From: Dyadobacter sp. CY323
Lineage (GTDB): Bacteria > Bacteroidota > Bacteroidia > Cytophagales > Spirosomataceae
Length of the DNA stretch: 64,000 nucleotides
Reading direction: 5' to 3'
NCBI RefSeq assembly: GCF_021390245.1
Contig: NZ_JAJUXH010000027.1
Location: 30,289-94,288, forward strand
A program made the translations under genes and the position numbers. The notes beneath the pieces were generated by a model. The model saw nothing but the letters and a program-made list of their open reading frames with translations, was not told the origin of the DNA and ran no database searches. How positions within the stretch are numbered: position 1 is the first letter of the stretch; every line of letters starts with the position of its first letter. Positions 15,795 through 25,127 of the stretch are shown here, in pieces.

Positions 15795-18215
15795 TCAGGG
15801 CCAGTTCAGATGTTTGTGTAAAAATTTAAATACTCCCTCGTTCCGGGACGCGTGTCCTCCATTAAAGTATTCAATCTCCGTTTTATCGCCCAGGTTCAGC
15901 TGGTCGTAGAGGTATTTTACTTTGGCATATTCGTAGGCGACCCATTCATCTGGCTGGACGAGATCGTCGTGGCCACGTTCCACCATAAATGGCCTCGGGG
16001 CGATGAGGTAAGCCATTTCGGCGTAACTGAATGTACTTCCCATATTGAAATAGGGCATCTCCCATTCAATGGTATTCATGAAGCTGTTATGCCAATTCGT
16101 ATCCGTCACTTTACGGCTCCAGTCGCCAAAATCCCCCGAGCAGATTGACAAACAATATCCTTCCAAAATCGAGGGAATGCGCATCGCCATTTCGCCGCCG
16201 TAACTTTTTCCGTAGAATGCAATCCTGTTTTTATCTACATATGAAAGCGTGGGAAGCCAGTTGAGGATTTGCCTGTGCTGGGCAAGTACAAATGAAAACA
16301 TTGTTTTTTGCAGCGTATTTGCTTTGCGGCTCAGCCACCGGTATCTGTCTTCACCATTGTAAATCCCATAGGGCACGAAAACCACGAATCCCTGCTCGGC
16401 GAGGCGCGCCCCGATGTCGTTATAGCTGGTATTACCTTCGATCACCGTGCTGGGAACGCCATTTCTACCATGTTGCAATACTACCACAGGCCGTTTTTCG
16501 GCCGGCTGAATGTCTTTCGGGATCAGCAAAACCCCTGCTGCCGACAACCCGTCGAATACGTTAAGCAATACCTCATAGCCTGTCCATTTCGAGTTGTCGT
16601 AGATCTTGCGGGTTTGGGGTGCCGGAGCTGTCAGTTTATCGTCAAATTCTCCGATGATCTCCTTTTGAAAAATGGTGCGGAACGGTTTTGTTTCTTCTAC
16701 AAACGGCGCGACAGGATAATAGGGATGGTAGCTTTTGGTACTCCATACTCTGGCCCCGATCTCAGGTATGACCTTGTAAAGGAAAAAGTTGTTGCGCTCA
16801 TAATCCGAAACTCTCAGCAGCCACTGAACGTGATCGTCTATTTCCTTCGCCTGACGGAATTGCCGGTCGGCCGGCTTGAATGATTTTCGTTTGTCTTTGG
16901 GAGTTTCAGGGGATATGGATTGCAGGTTGGCCAGTCCTATTTTTTCAGAAAAAGCCGCGAGCGCATCTTTCGACCCGAATGCAGTCGGCGTATTCCTGGC
17001 ATCCACCACAAGCTGCCGGAACTGAAAACTGGATTTCGAAAGCTTATCAATTCGTTTGAATTCAGCAGATACACTTTCAAATTCCGGTGTTTTTAAATGG
17101 CCTTTATATGCCGAGTACTTAAATAAATTGGTCGTATCCGGTTTTTTCCCGTCCCATATTTCCGGGATACTGCTGTACTCGACAATAAATGGCCTCGGCG
17201 CGATCAGCGTGGACAGTTCGGCATCTCCGAATTCATTGAGCAAACCCCATACATTGCGGTAAATGGGCTCATTCCATGCCTGCTCACGCGATTGAAAATA
17301 CCCGCTCACCAGCGTCACATCAATGCGCGGATCGAGCGCCGATGCATAAAAAGCGATCAGACCGCCTTCAAGATAACCGGCCACGCCAATCTTCCCATCT
17401 GCTCCATAAGTCTGTTCGAACCAATCCACCGCTGCCGAAACTTTCTGTACCTCAAAGCCAATGAGGTGTTTTCCCATGTGATACGATTGTCGGTAAAGCC
17501 ACTCGCGTTTTGTCTGCTCTTGCGTCTCGCCGGGAAATACGGCAGACCTGTCTATGAGGACCGGTACCAGCACGCGAATGCCATTTTCAGCGAGGTGGCG
17601 GGCAAACTGAGAATGGGGGGCAATCCCGTCGGCAAGCCCGGCAAGCTGTTCCGGCGTCTGGTCTGCGTCGGGTATTGCGATGACACTCGCAATCGCTTTA
17701 CTCTTAGGTTCCAGCAGCAAACCCTCGCCCGATATCCGATTTAAAACCGGCCAGCGCACCTGATAAATGCGGTATTTTGAAGTTTCAGCCACAAGGATGG
17801 AATCGCGGTCGTATGCAAACCGTTCCATAGCGACCTGAGGTTTCGAATCCGGCAACCCGAGATTGTAATTGACATTTTGAATCCCTTTTTCATCGATACC
17901 CAATGCTTTTCTGAGCCGTTTGCGATTGGGTTCCACAGACGCCTCGTAAGCGTCGCGGGAGGTGAAATTACGGTTCCAGAATTGCGCACGTGTCCGCGCA
18001 CTTTCGGCGATTTTCTTTTCCACAAAACGGTGCGCCTGGTTGAGCAGCGTATATGAAAGCTCTTTATCATACGCCAGTGGACTGGTACCCGGCATCACCG
18101 TATCCGGCTTTGCTTTGGCAGGAGGAACCTGTTGCGGCAATGCGGCCCACGCATGGACGGTTGTCAGAAAAATGATTGTGGTAATGATGGTACGTCTCTT
18201 CATACTGGTAGGCAT
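15795..18215 (-). CDS. Secreted tandem alpha/beta-hydrolase (acetyl-xylan-esterase/dienelactone-hydrolase-like)
   Basis: 806 residues with a signal peptide (TIITTIIFLTTVHAWA). Two alpha/beta-hydrolase modules are visible, each with the same LIAPRPF(I/M)VE strand before the acid residue. The second (about 540-806) is complete: nucleophile elbow GKSYGG with Ser671, acid region RGHDDLVQPDEW, and His in FNGGHASRNEG. In the first (about 130-400) the elbow reads GYLEGG, with Leu282 where Ser is expected, so that half is probably non-catalytic. It ends the locus 3 run after SusD and probably de-esterifies the glycan that the locus imports. Substrate not known. Confidence 0.85.
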   Translation of the reverse strand: MPTSMKRRTIITTIIFLTTVHAWAALPQQVPPAKAKPDTVMPGTSPLAYDKELSYTLLNQAHRFVEKKIAESARTRAQFWNRNFTSRDAYEASVEPNRKRLRKALGIDEKGIQNVNYNLGLPDSKPQVAMERFAYDRDSILVAETSKYRIYQVRWPVLNRISGEGLLLEPKSKAIASVIAIPDADQTPEQLAGLADGIAPHSQFARHLAENGIRVLVPVLIDRSAVFPGETQEQTKREWLYRQSYHMGKHLIGFEVQKVSAAVDWFEQTYGADGKIGVAGYLEGGLIAFYASALDPRIDVTLVSGYFQSREQAWNEPIYRNVWGLLNEFGDAELSTLIAPRPFIVEYSSIPEIWDGKKPDTTNLFKYSAYKGHLKTPEFESVSAEFKRIDKLSKSSFQFRQLVVDARNTPTAFGSKDALAAFSEKIGLANLQSISPETPKDKRKSFKPADRQFRQAKEIDDHVQWLLRVSDYERNNFFLYKVIPEIGARVWSTKSYHPYYPVAPFVEETKPFRTIFQKEIIGEFDDKLTAPAPQTRKIYDNSKWTGYEVLLNVFDGLSAAGVLLIPKDIQPAEKRPVVVLQHGRNGVPSTVIEGNTSYNDIGARLAEQGFVVFVPYGIYNGEDRYRWLSRKANTLQKTMFSFVLAQHRQILNWLPTLSYVDKNRIAFYGKSYGGEMAMRIPSILEGYCLSICSGDFGDWSRKVTDTNWHNSFMNTIEWEMPYFNMGSTFSYAEMAYLIAPRPFMVERGHDDLVQPDEWVAYEYAKVKYLYDQLNLGDKTEIEYFNGGHASRNEGVFKFLHKHLNWP

Positions 18216-18274
18216 TTCGCCTGCTTATTTTTCAACTAATAATATAAAAACCTCCGGTAACAAAGAAATCATCC

Positions 18275-18314
18275 TCTCCGGCCGGTTTCCATTTAAAAAG
18301 AAAACCAGCCGGAG
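18275..18314 (-). terminator. Hairpin between susD (locus 3) and the esterase gene
   Basis: CTCCGGCCGGTTT (18275-18287) pairs with AAACCAGCCGGAG (18302-18314) with a single mismatch. The minus strand lacks a clean T-run after it, so it may be a partial terminator or a processing/stability stem that lowers expression of the downstream esterase relative to susC-susD. Confidence 0.4.
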
Positions 18315-18330
18315 AATGATAAATCAAGGG

Positions 18331-20121
18331 TTAGGGAATCGTTTCAAGAGCAGGCTCATTCAATTCTGCACCGTCATAACCGAAGTTCTGATTGATCCGG
18401 CCCAGCGTATTGGCTGTGATCACACTTTGCGGAATCGGCCACAACATATGCTGCGGCAACAAAGTCGCCGTATTGCCAAAGATTTGAAAAAGAGGTGCTT
18501 TGTAAAAATGATTATACCGCATCACCCGGTCGTGGTACCAGTTTTTGCTGGTAATCCCCGAAAGGCTGTATCCGTCCCGTCCGAGCTTGGCCAGCGTGAA
18601 GGATACCCGGACCATTTCAGAGTGCCGCGGTTCTTCCATATAAAGTTCGCGGGCGCGTTCATCGAAAATGTAGTCGAGTGTAACGTCACTTGCCGCGATG
18701 AGCGGCGCTTTCGCCCGTTCTCTCACTTTGTTAATGTCTTCCGCGGCTAGCCCGGTCTGGCCTTTCCAGTAATAAGCCTCAGCCCTGAGCAGGTACGTTT
18801 CAGCCAGGCGGAAAATGTACCAGTCGCCTTGCCCGCCATGAGGCTGTACCCAATAGGGCGTTTTTGGTGTCGGCGCGTAGGTTTTGTAGTAAGGCCAGCT
18901 AAACCAGGTTTCGACGGTGTCCGCCTGTGCCGGCAGGTATTTTTTGCTCAATGGCTCTCCCAGGTTTGGCGAACCGTCCCTTACCGTCGCGATCTCGGCA
19001 GTAGCGGCTCCCATCTCGATCCAGTTGCTGTTCGATCTTCTCAAATCGGGCGTAGTATTCCATTTAAAATTCTTTTCAGCCCAAAGAGAATAAATAAAGT
19101 AGTTGTTTGTCCGGACTGCGGCATCGCCCGAGCCGAGTGAATCTCCCGAAACCGTATTCCAGTTGGTAGCGCGGTTTCCGGTTGCGTCCAGCACACGCCA
19201 GTAGGAAGGCCCGAAATGGCGCATCGAAAATGTTCCTCTTAAATCCCACCAGGTCGCAGGTGCCTGATCGGCCCTGTCTACCGTTGCGTAAATGGTTTCG
19301 CTGTTTTCCGCCAGGTTTTTATTCTGAACGCGGTGCAAGTCCCACATCAGGTTGTAGTACGCCCTGTTTTTATCTACCCCAAACCTTTGTTTCATTAATG
19401 TATACGGACCGTTGATCACCTCTGTGGCGGCTGAAATCGCACTGTCAAACTCACCGTTGGCCAGATAGATCTTCGTCAGCAGATGGTTCACCGCACCTTT
19501 GGTTACATTACCGAGCCTGGCTGGCGTGGCAGGCAGCCATTGGCGGGCAAATTCCAGGTCTTTCTGCAACTGGCCCAGGATCGCCCAGCGGGAAGTAGAT
19601 TTATAATCCAGTTTTGCGTCAGTCAGTTCCTCCCCGATCCATGGAATGTCGCCATAGGAATTCACCAGCCGATAATACCAGTATGCCCTGAACCAGTAAG
19701 CTTCCGACAAAATCCGGTTTCTCACGGCCGGATCGGACCAGGTGATCGCGTCGATCCTGGAAATAATGGTATTTGCATTTTTGATATACACATAACTTCT
19801 GAGAAACAGATTTTGCAGTGCAGACCGGCTCCCCACCGTACTGGGGGTATTTTTGGTAAAATCGCACTGCTCGATCGAACAGGCCAGGTCGGTGTACATG
19901 AAATCCAGTGCCAGAAAATGCACAGCGCGGTCGCCGTGGTTGTCTGCATTCATTTCTTTCCGGCAATTCACAAGTCCCGATTCGAAACCTGCTTCGTCGA
20001 CAAACACGTTTTCAGGCGCGTAGAAAGAAAGTGGCTCCGGTTTTAACCAATCCTGAGAGCATGAAGCGAGCAGCAATAGTGAAAAAACAATTATTGGCGA
20101 AAGTATATTTCTGTATTTCAT
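18331..20121 (-). CDS. SusD/RagB-family outer-membrane lipoprotein (locus 3)
   Basis: Surface glycan-binding lipoprotein, about 596 residues from the ATG at 20121. That start is preferred over the upstream one at 20166 because it puts a normal lipoprotein signal at the very N-terminus with Cys21 (FSLLLLASC). Family segments: SEAYWFRAYWYYRLVNSYGDIPW, FRLAETYLLRAEAYYWKGQ and the late FDERARELYMEEPRHSEMVR, ending in an INQNFGYDGAEL segment. It follows SusC across a short repeat-bearing gap (20122-20211) and precedes the esterase-like gene. Confidence 0.95.
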   Translation of the reverse strand: MKYRNILSPIIVFSLLLLASCSQDWLKPEPLSFYAPENVFVDEAGFESGLVNCRKEMNADNHGDRAVHFLALDFMYTDLACSIEQCDFTKNTPSTVGSRSALQNLFLRSYVYIKNANTIISRIDAITWSDPAVRNRILSEAYWFRAYWYYRLVNSYGDIPWIGEELTDAKLDYKSTSRWAILGQLQKDLEFARQWLPATPARLGNVTKGAVNHLLTKIYLANGEFDSAISAATEVINGPYTLMKQRFGVDKNRAYYNLMWDLHRVQNKNLAENSETIYATVDRADQAPATWWDLRGTFSMRHFGPSYWRVLDATGNRATNWNTVSGDSLGSGDAAVRTNNYFIYSLWAEKNFKWNTTPDLRRSNSNWIEMGAATAEIATVRDGSPNLGEPLSKKYLPAQADTVETWFSWPYYKTYAPTPKTPYWVQPHGGQGDWYIFRLAETYLLRAEAYYWKGQTGLAAEDINKVRERAKAPLIAASDVTLDYIFDERARELYMEEPRHSEMVRVSFTLAKLGRDGYSLSGITSKNWYHDRVMRYNHFYKAPLFQIFGNTATLLPQHMLWPIPQSVITANTLGRINQNFGYDGAELNEPALETIP

Positions 20122-20160
20122 ATGGTATGTAGTTTCAATGTCTATTTTCATTCCATTCCT

Positions 20161-20207
20161 TGTCACCCTGAGCCCGGCATTGTCACCCTGAGCGCAGTCG
20201 AAGGGTA
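20161..20207. repeat. TGTCACCCTGAGC intergenic repeat, two copies
   Basis: TGTCACCCTGAGC occurs at 20161-20173 and again at 20181-20193. The second copy continues into GCAGTCGAAGGGT, making an imperfect palindrome (ACCCT to AGGGT). This motif is a common dispersed intergenic sequence in Bacteroidota and some other phyla. Here it sits between susC and susD of locus 3, within about 40 bases of the susD start. Confidence 0.7.
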
Positions 20208-20211
20208 ACCT

Positions 20212-23200
20212 TTACAGGGACAGACTTAGCCCCACGGTGTAATTGCGAGGCATCGGGTTCATGCCGGATTCGGGATCCCAGCCAGGCCATTTCGAGAATG
20301 TCGCCAGGTTTCTCACAGACCCAAAAACCTGCGCATTGTTCATTTTCAGCCTTTTAAGAATCTCACGCGGAATATCGTAGGAAAGTGAAACATCCTGGAC
20401 CCGCACAAAAGACCGGGGCTTGTAAATCATAATCCCGCCACCGAAAGCTGCCAGATAAGGGTTAAGACGGGCATATTCGTTGTTGGGCCGGTCGGCGGTC
20501 CAGTATGGAACGGGGCCTACATTTCTGTTGAACCGGTCGTTTTGGTCCCAGCCACCATTCAATGCAGGGCTGTAAGCTCCCAAATGCCCCAGATCGGCGC
20601 GTACGAACACGGACGCGGTGAAGTGTTTGAGAAAACTGAAATCATTCCTCAGGCCCAGGCGATACCTTGGCGTGTCATAGCCAATGAATTTTTTATCCTG
20701 TAAATCCACATACTTTCCGTCGTTGTTGACATCCACCGCCCTGAAATCACCGGGTTGCATGTTATACTGCGCAGCTTCCTTGGACCCATCTGTTTGCCAG
20801 ATTCCGACAACATCATAGTCCCATATCACGTCCAGCGGCTGGCCGGGAAACCATTGGTTGGAGAAGTCCGGGACCTCGCCGTTTCTCTGCTCACCGAGCA
20901 ACGTGTATTTCCCGACATCGCCGAAAAGCTTTTTAACCTTATTTCTATTGAAAGAAAATACAAGATTAGAGCTCCATGTGAGGTTGGGAGTTTTCAGGTT
21001 TACGGTATTTAAGTTCATCTCGAGACCTCTGTTACCCAGCTCGCCCAGGTTGGCGGTCAGACTGTTGAAGCCCGTCACCTGCGGCAATATGCGGTTCATC
21101 AGCAGGTCGGTAGTACGGATATCATACGCGTCGACTGTCAGATCGATCCTGTTTTTGAGCAACGAAATATCGATCCCCCCATTCAAGGATGTGGTTCTCT
21201 CCCACCGTAAGCCTGCATTGGAAAGCGTGGAGTTAAATACGCCTACGCGGGTGGTGGTACCGTCATACCATAAAGTGGAATTGACCGTCGCGAGTGCAGA
21301 ATAAATTCCGATGTTCCGGTTTCCATTCACCCCCCACGACAGCCTCATTTTAAGTCGGTCGATCAATGCGGATTTGAAGAAATCTTCATTTGAAATAATC
21401 CAGGCAGCGGCAACGGCCGGGAAAGTTGCGCGGGGATATTTGTTACCAAATGCCGAAAAACCATCACGTCTTACCGAGGCGGTCAACAGGTATTTACCCA
21501 TCAGCGAGTAGTTGATCCGTGCCATGAGCGCATCGCCGGTACTTTTGCTGTCATTGTTAATAATGGCAGGATTTGAACCGAACTGCAATCCGTGATAGCC
21601 CAGCTCCTGGTTTGGGTTGAAATTCTGGTTGCTTTGCACCGTCGACCAGAACTGGTTCTTTTCCGCATTTGCCAGCAGCGTCACGTCCACCGTATGAATG
21701 CCAAATTCCTTTTTCCAGGTCAGTACATTATCGATCATCCAGTTCATACTGGACGATTCGCGCCTTTCACCGGATGGTGTTTCATTGGGAAAGCCACCCA
21801 GTTTCTCGCTGATCTGTTTGAAAGAATAGTATTTGGTACTAGCGTATTTTGGCTGAAAAGAGGTTTTGAATGTAATCCCAAAAGGCAAAAGCAACTCGGC
21901 ATACATATTGGCAAACAAACTGTTTGTTTTGTTGAGCAGATCCGTGCGGTAATATTCCAGCAGGGGATTATCCGAGTGGCCATGAGGCAGTCTCTTCAGA
22001 TTGCCTTTAGCATCATACATCTGACCGTATGGGCTGTTCACATAAAAGCTCATGCTGGCCGGCACCGAGCTTTCGTCCCGGTCGGAGAACTGGCTGCTCA
22101 CGCCTACCTTCAACCAGTCAACTACTGTGAAATCGACATTCAGCCTCGAACTCACGGCGGAATACTGGTCTCCCACAAGAATACCTTCATTGTTGTTATA
22201 ACCAACCGACCAGTAATAGCTCATTTTATCGGTCCCTCCGTTGATACTCAGGTCATAATCCTGCCGGAGGCCGTTTCTGAAAACCTCGTCATACATATCC
22301 ATGGTTTTTCCGGCCAGGTAATTTTCCCGCTCCTCGGGAAACAACCGCATCCGCGACATCCATTCCTGTGTATTGTCTGCGAGCGGGTTTGTACTCAGCC
22401 CCCGCCATTTATCGACGGTCACACCTGCCGGAAGTTTGCCGGGATTTGTAAAAAAGTTGACATCCAGATTGGGTGAAATTTGCCTTAAATGATCTTCCCG
22501 GAACTGCAGATAAGCCTCCGGCCCAAGACCGCGGCGCTGATTATTCGATTGAGAGATCCCTACTTTGGTCGAAAAATTGATCGTTGGTTTTCCGACCTTA
22601 CCACGCACGGTCGTAATGAGGATAACCCCCGATGCCGCACTTGAACCATAAACGGCGGCAGAACTTGCGTCTTTCAGGATGTCAATGGTCTGAATATCAC
22701 TTGGATTGATCTCCCGGAGGCTTCCCCGGAAAACGGCGCCATCCAATACAATGAGCGGATCCGTTCCCGCCGATAGCGATTTCGGACCGCGTACTTCCAT
22801 GGACGCGCCTCCCGCTGCCGTCGTTGCCTGATTCGTGTTGAGACCGGCCACAGTCCCGGAAAGCATTTCGGTCACCTGCGTCATCGACTGCGTCCTGAAA
22901 TCCTCTGCCTTCACGCGAACAATGGAGCCTGTTAGATCACCTTTTCGCTGCACACCGTACCCCACTACCACCAGTTCATCCAGCGCTTTTTCGTCCGGTT
23001 TCAATGTCACTTCCACGTTGCTCCGTTTTCCAGGAGTAACTTCCTGCGTCGTGTAACCCACAAAGGAAAATACCAGAACTGCATTTTCATCGGCGAGTTC
23101 TATCTTGAAACCACCGTCCACGTCCGAGATGGTGCCACTCTGGGTACCTTTAATGCGGATCGTCACCCCGGGAAGTCCATTCTTCTTTTCATCTGTCACT

Positions 23201-23655
23201 TTCCCGGTTACCTGCTGGGCGGTGACGGGCTGAACTTCCATGGGCTGCCTGGGCGGTACCGCACTCGAGGGTTCACGTTTCACCGGCGGTACTTCTTTCC
23301 GGATCACGATATTCTTGTTAAATATTTTATAGGTTAATGGGAGCCCCTCGAACAACTGGTCCAGCGTTTCCTCGATCGAGCCGTTTTTTATGCTCACGGT
23401 AATGCGCTTTTCTGTCGGCAGCTCCAATTTATCATACAGAAACCTGTATTCGGTTTGTTTCTGGACCGCCTTCAAAACGGTTTCCAGAGAAACGTTTTGC
23501 CTGCTCAATGTAATTTTCTGGCTGTAACCGGTAGCCCAAACCTGCGTCAGGGCGAGGAAAATGAGTATGGTCAGCAGTTTCATTTTCAAAAAAAGGTTAG
23601 TGGGCTTGACACAATAATACCCTTTCCCGCATTGGGGTAGAAGATCTAATCGCAT
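20212..23655 (-). CDS. SusC/RagA-family TonB-linked receptor with N-terminal STN domain (locus 3)
   Basis: 1147 residues from ATG 23655; an internal ATG at 23583 (MKLLTILIFLAL) would give a cleaner signal peptide, and either is possible. Order: signal sequence, STN domain (about 45-120, ITLSRQNVSLETVLKAVQKQ), carboxypeptidase-D-like domain (about 148-230, VTGKVTDEKKNGLPGVTI), TonB-box-like LDELVVVGYG, plug (PLIVLDGAVFRG, ILKDASSAAVYGSSAASGVIL) and barrel ending YTVGLSLSL. Paired with susD downstream and fecR/sigma upstream, it should act as transporter and signal transducer. A predicted antisense RNA on the plus strand overlaps its leader (23668-23762). Confidence 0.95.
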   Translation of the reverse strand: MRLDLLPQCGKGYYCVKPTNLFLKMKLLTILIFLALTQVWATGYSQKITLSRQNVSLETVLKAVQKQTEYRFLYDKLELPTEKRITVSIKNGSIEETLDQLFEGLPLTYKIFNKNIVIRKEVPPVKREPSSAVPPRQPMEVQPVTAQQVTGKVTDEKKNGLPGVTIRIKGTQSGTISDVDGGFKIELADENAVLVFSFVGYTTQEVTPGKRSNVEVTLKPDEKALDELVVVGYGVQRKGDLTGSIVRVKAEDFRTQSMTQVTEMLSGTVAGLNTNQATTAAGGASMEVRGPKSLSAGTDPLIVLDGAVFRGSLREINPSDIQTIDILKDASSAAVYGSSAASGVILITTVRGKVGKPTINFSTKVGISQSNNQRRGLGPEAYLQFREDHLRQISPNLDVNFFTNPGKLPAGVTVDKWRGLSTNPLADNTQEWMSRMRLFPEERENYLAGKTMDMYDEVFRNGLRQDYDLSINGGTDKMSYYWSVGYNNNEGILVGDQYSAVSSRLNVDFTVVDWLKVGVSSQFSDRDESSVPASMSFYVNSPYGQMYDAKGNLKRLPHGHSDNPLLEYYRTDLLNKTNSLFANMYAELLLPFGITFKTSFQPKYASTKYYSFKQISEKLGGFPNETPSGERRESSSMNWMIDNVLTWKKEFGIHTVDVTLLANAEKNQFWSTVQSNQNFNPNQELGYHGLQFGSNPAIINNDSKSTGDALMARINYSLMGKYLLTASVRRDGFSAFGNKYPRATFPAVAAAWIISNEDFFKSALIDRLKMRLSWGVNGNRNIGIYSALATVNSTLWYDGTTTRVGVFNSTLSNAGLRWERTTSLNGGIDISLLKNRIDLTVDAYDIRTTDLLMNRILPQVTGFNSLTANLGELGNRGLEMNLNTVNLKTPNLTWSSNLVFSFNRNKVKKLFGDVGKYTLLGEQRNGEVPDFSNQWFPGQPLDVIWDYDVVGIWQTDGSKEAAQYNMQPGDFRAVDVNNDGKYVDLQDKKFIGYDTPRYRLGLRNDFSFLKHFTASVFVRADLGHLGAYSPALNGGWDQNDRFNRNVGPVPYWTADRPNNEYARLNPYLAAFGGGIMIYKPRSFVRVQDVSLSYDIPREILKRLKMNNAQVFGSVRNLATFSKWPGWDPESGMNPMPRNYTVGLSLSL

Positions 23656-23662
23656 ATATTTG
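23631..23662 (+). promoter_or_regulatory. Bacteroidota-type promoter antisense to susC (locus 3)
   Basis: On the plus strand a TTG at 23632-23634 is followed after exactly 20 bases by TATATTTG (23655-23662), a full match to the TTTG-N19/21-TAnnTTTG housekeeping consensus known from Bacteroides and Flavobacteria. It points away from susC's coding direction, starting at the susC start codon and running into the susC leader. No plus-strand protein gene lies downstream, and a terminator-like hairpin follows at 23727. Confidence 0.5.
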
Positions 23663-23667
23663 TAAGG

Positions 23668-23762
23668 TTTGGGAATTAGCTAAAATTACTTTTTCGACAA
23701 AGGTTTTCGTTGCTGGCCCGAATTTTCAGGGGAAATGTTCGCAGCATTTTCCCTGTTTTTTT
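23668..23762 (+). ncRNA. Predicted cis-antisense RNA over the susC leader (locus 3)
   Basis: Bounded by the promoter at 23631-23662, with start expected near 23668, and the hairpin plus T-run at 23727-23762. Predicted length is about 95 nt. It would be fully complementary to the 5' leader of the susC transcript just upstream of the start codon. In Bacteroides, small RNAs of this layout (for example DonS, antisense to the start of a susC-like gene in an ECF sigma/anti-sigma regulated locus) repress the locus. That precedent is established; its application here is inference from promoter and terminator signals only. Confidence 0.4.
23727..23762 (+). terminator. Intrinsic terminator on the strand opposite to susC (locus 3)
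   Basis: CAGGGGAAATG (23727-23737) pairs with CATTTTCCCTG (23745-23755) over 11 positions with one G-U pair and a seven-base loop, followed by seven T residues (23756-23762) on the plus strand. Both neighbouring genes are minus, so this cannot end a known protein gene. It matches in place and orientation the hairpin at 5456-5485 of locus 1. Confidence 0.6.
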
Positions 23763-23840
23763 AAGACCAATGCGGTGTCATGGAGGTTTGGATTTCACTT
23801 TCATAGAGGTTTTGGATTTATAACGCATACCCATATACGA

Positions 23841-25040
23841 TCAGTTGAGTATCCGGATTTTTCTGCCTTCGATCCGGTAATTCACGCCGGCGTACTGCAG
23901 CATCGTCATGAGTTCAGAGATGTTCAGGTTACGTTCCACCGTTCCGGTAAACTGTCTTTTCGGCACCGGCCCCTCATAGCTCACTTCGATATCGTACCAG
24001 CGGGCAGCCTGTCGCATCACTTCTTCAATCCCGGCGTACTGAAAATGAAACAGCCCGTCTTTCCAGGCAATGGCTTCTTCGATATCCACCTGCGCGACGC
24101 TCATCACTCCTTCTTTGGCAATGCTCGCCTGCTCTCCGGGCTTCAACTTACTTTGCTGCTCACCCGAGGTCACGATCAGCGATCCTTCTTCCAGTGTGGT
24201 TTGGGCGGTGCGCTCGTCGTCGTAATTCATCACATTAAAACTGGTACCCAACACTTCTATCTCATTGGTTCCGAAATTCACCCTGAAAGGCCGTGACTTG
24301 TCTTTCCGTACCTGAAAGTAAACTTCCCCCGTCACTTCTATCCTGCGTTCGCTGGCTGCAAATGCAATCGGAAAACGAATTGAGGAAGAAGCATTTAGCC
24401 ACGCTTTGGTACCATCCGGCAGTGTGATCTGGTACTGCCCGCCTCTCGGCGTGGAAATCATGTTCATTTGTGGTTGGCTGCTCGAAGATTTACCCAATTG
24501 GTTATAGACCAGTTCGCCGTCATTTGCTTTGGAGATCTCCGCCGCGCCCTGCTTTATTACCGCACCTTTGGCCGTGCTGTCGAGCGAAATGACCGATCCG
24601 TCTGCCAGCGTCAGGGTCGCCCGGTTCCCTCCGGGCTTGATATCCGGTTGCACCGCAACGTGTTCTCTGCCACTATTTTTTAACTCATTCCATTTCCAAG
24701 AACCTCCTAAACAGCACAGTATAACCACTGCCGCCGCCCAGTAACGCACCCGGAATGCGCTGGTTTGAGACGCAGGATGAATAATTTCCCTGCCTGTCGC
24801 GTCCTGGTACTGCCCGCTTTCCGGAAGGATATTACTCAGCATTCGCTCACGTACTTCATGAGAAAATACTGGTTTTTCGACTTCCAGATCTTCCCAGACT
24901 TCTTTGAGCAACGCAGACAATTCCGCATCATCATCCGCTTTTCGAATGAGGTCCGTCATTTCTTTTATTTCGTGTTCCGTCGCAGTCCCATTATAGTATT
25001 TATGGAAAAGCAGCGATAATCGGTTCCTGGGGACGCTCAT
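23841..25040 (-). CDS. FecR-family anti-sigma factor (locus 3)
   Basis: 399-residue inner-membrane anti-sigma regulator. The N-terminal cytoplasmic part (LFHKYYNGTATEHEIKEM) matches the sigma-binding region of Bacteroidota FecR proteins. One membrane segment lies at about 100-117 (YWAAAVVILCCLGGSWKW). The periplasmic FecR core follows (ISTPRGGQYQITLPDGTKAWL, EVTGEVYFQVRKDKSRPF, IEVLGTSFNVMNY), then the C-terminal DUF4974 region (HFQYAGIEEVMRQAARWYDIEVSY, GTVERNLNISELMTML). It is encoded between the sigma gene and STN-type susC and completes the signalling chain. Confidence 0.95.
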   Translation of the reverse strand: MSVPRNRLSLLFHKYYNGTATEHEIKEMTDLIRKADDDAELSALLKEVWEDLEVEKPVFSHEVRERMLSNILPESGQYQDATGREIIHPASQTSAFRVRYWAAAVVILCCLGGSWKWNELKNSGREHVAVQPDIKPGGNRATLTLADGSVISLDSTAKGAVIKQGAAEISKANDGELVYNQLGKSSSSQPQMNMISTPRGGQYQITLPDGTKAWLNASSSIRFPIAFAASERRIEVTGEVYFQVRKDKSRPFRVNFGTNEIEVLGTSFNVMNYDDERTAQTTLEEGSLIVTSGEQQSKLKPGEQASIAKEGVMSVAQVDIEEAIAWKDGLFHFQYAGIEEVMRQAARWYDIEVSYEGPVPKRQFTGTVERNLNISELMTMLQYAGVNYRIEGRKIRILN

Positions 25041-25127
25041 GCGTTTTATAATGAGTGAAATGCCTTTTTATATAAGACAGCAAATTCGTCGGAAAAGGGG
25101 CTATCGGTGCAGGAGTTTTTTTATTTT

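Noticed and set aside
21592..22476. A 294-codon plus-strand frame opposite susC of locus 3
   Set aside because: Shadow of a conserved barrel-coding region with no domain of its own.
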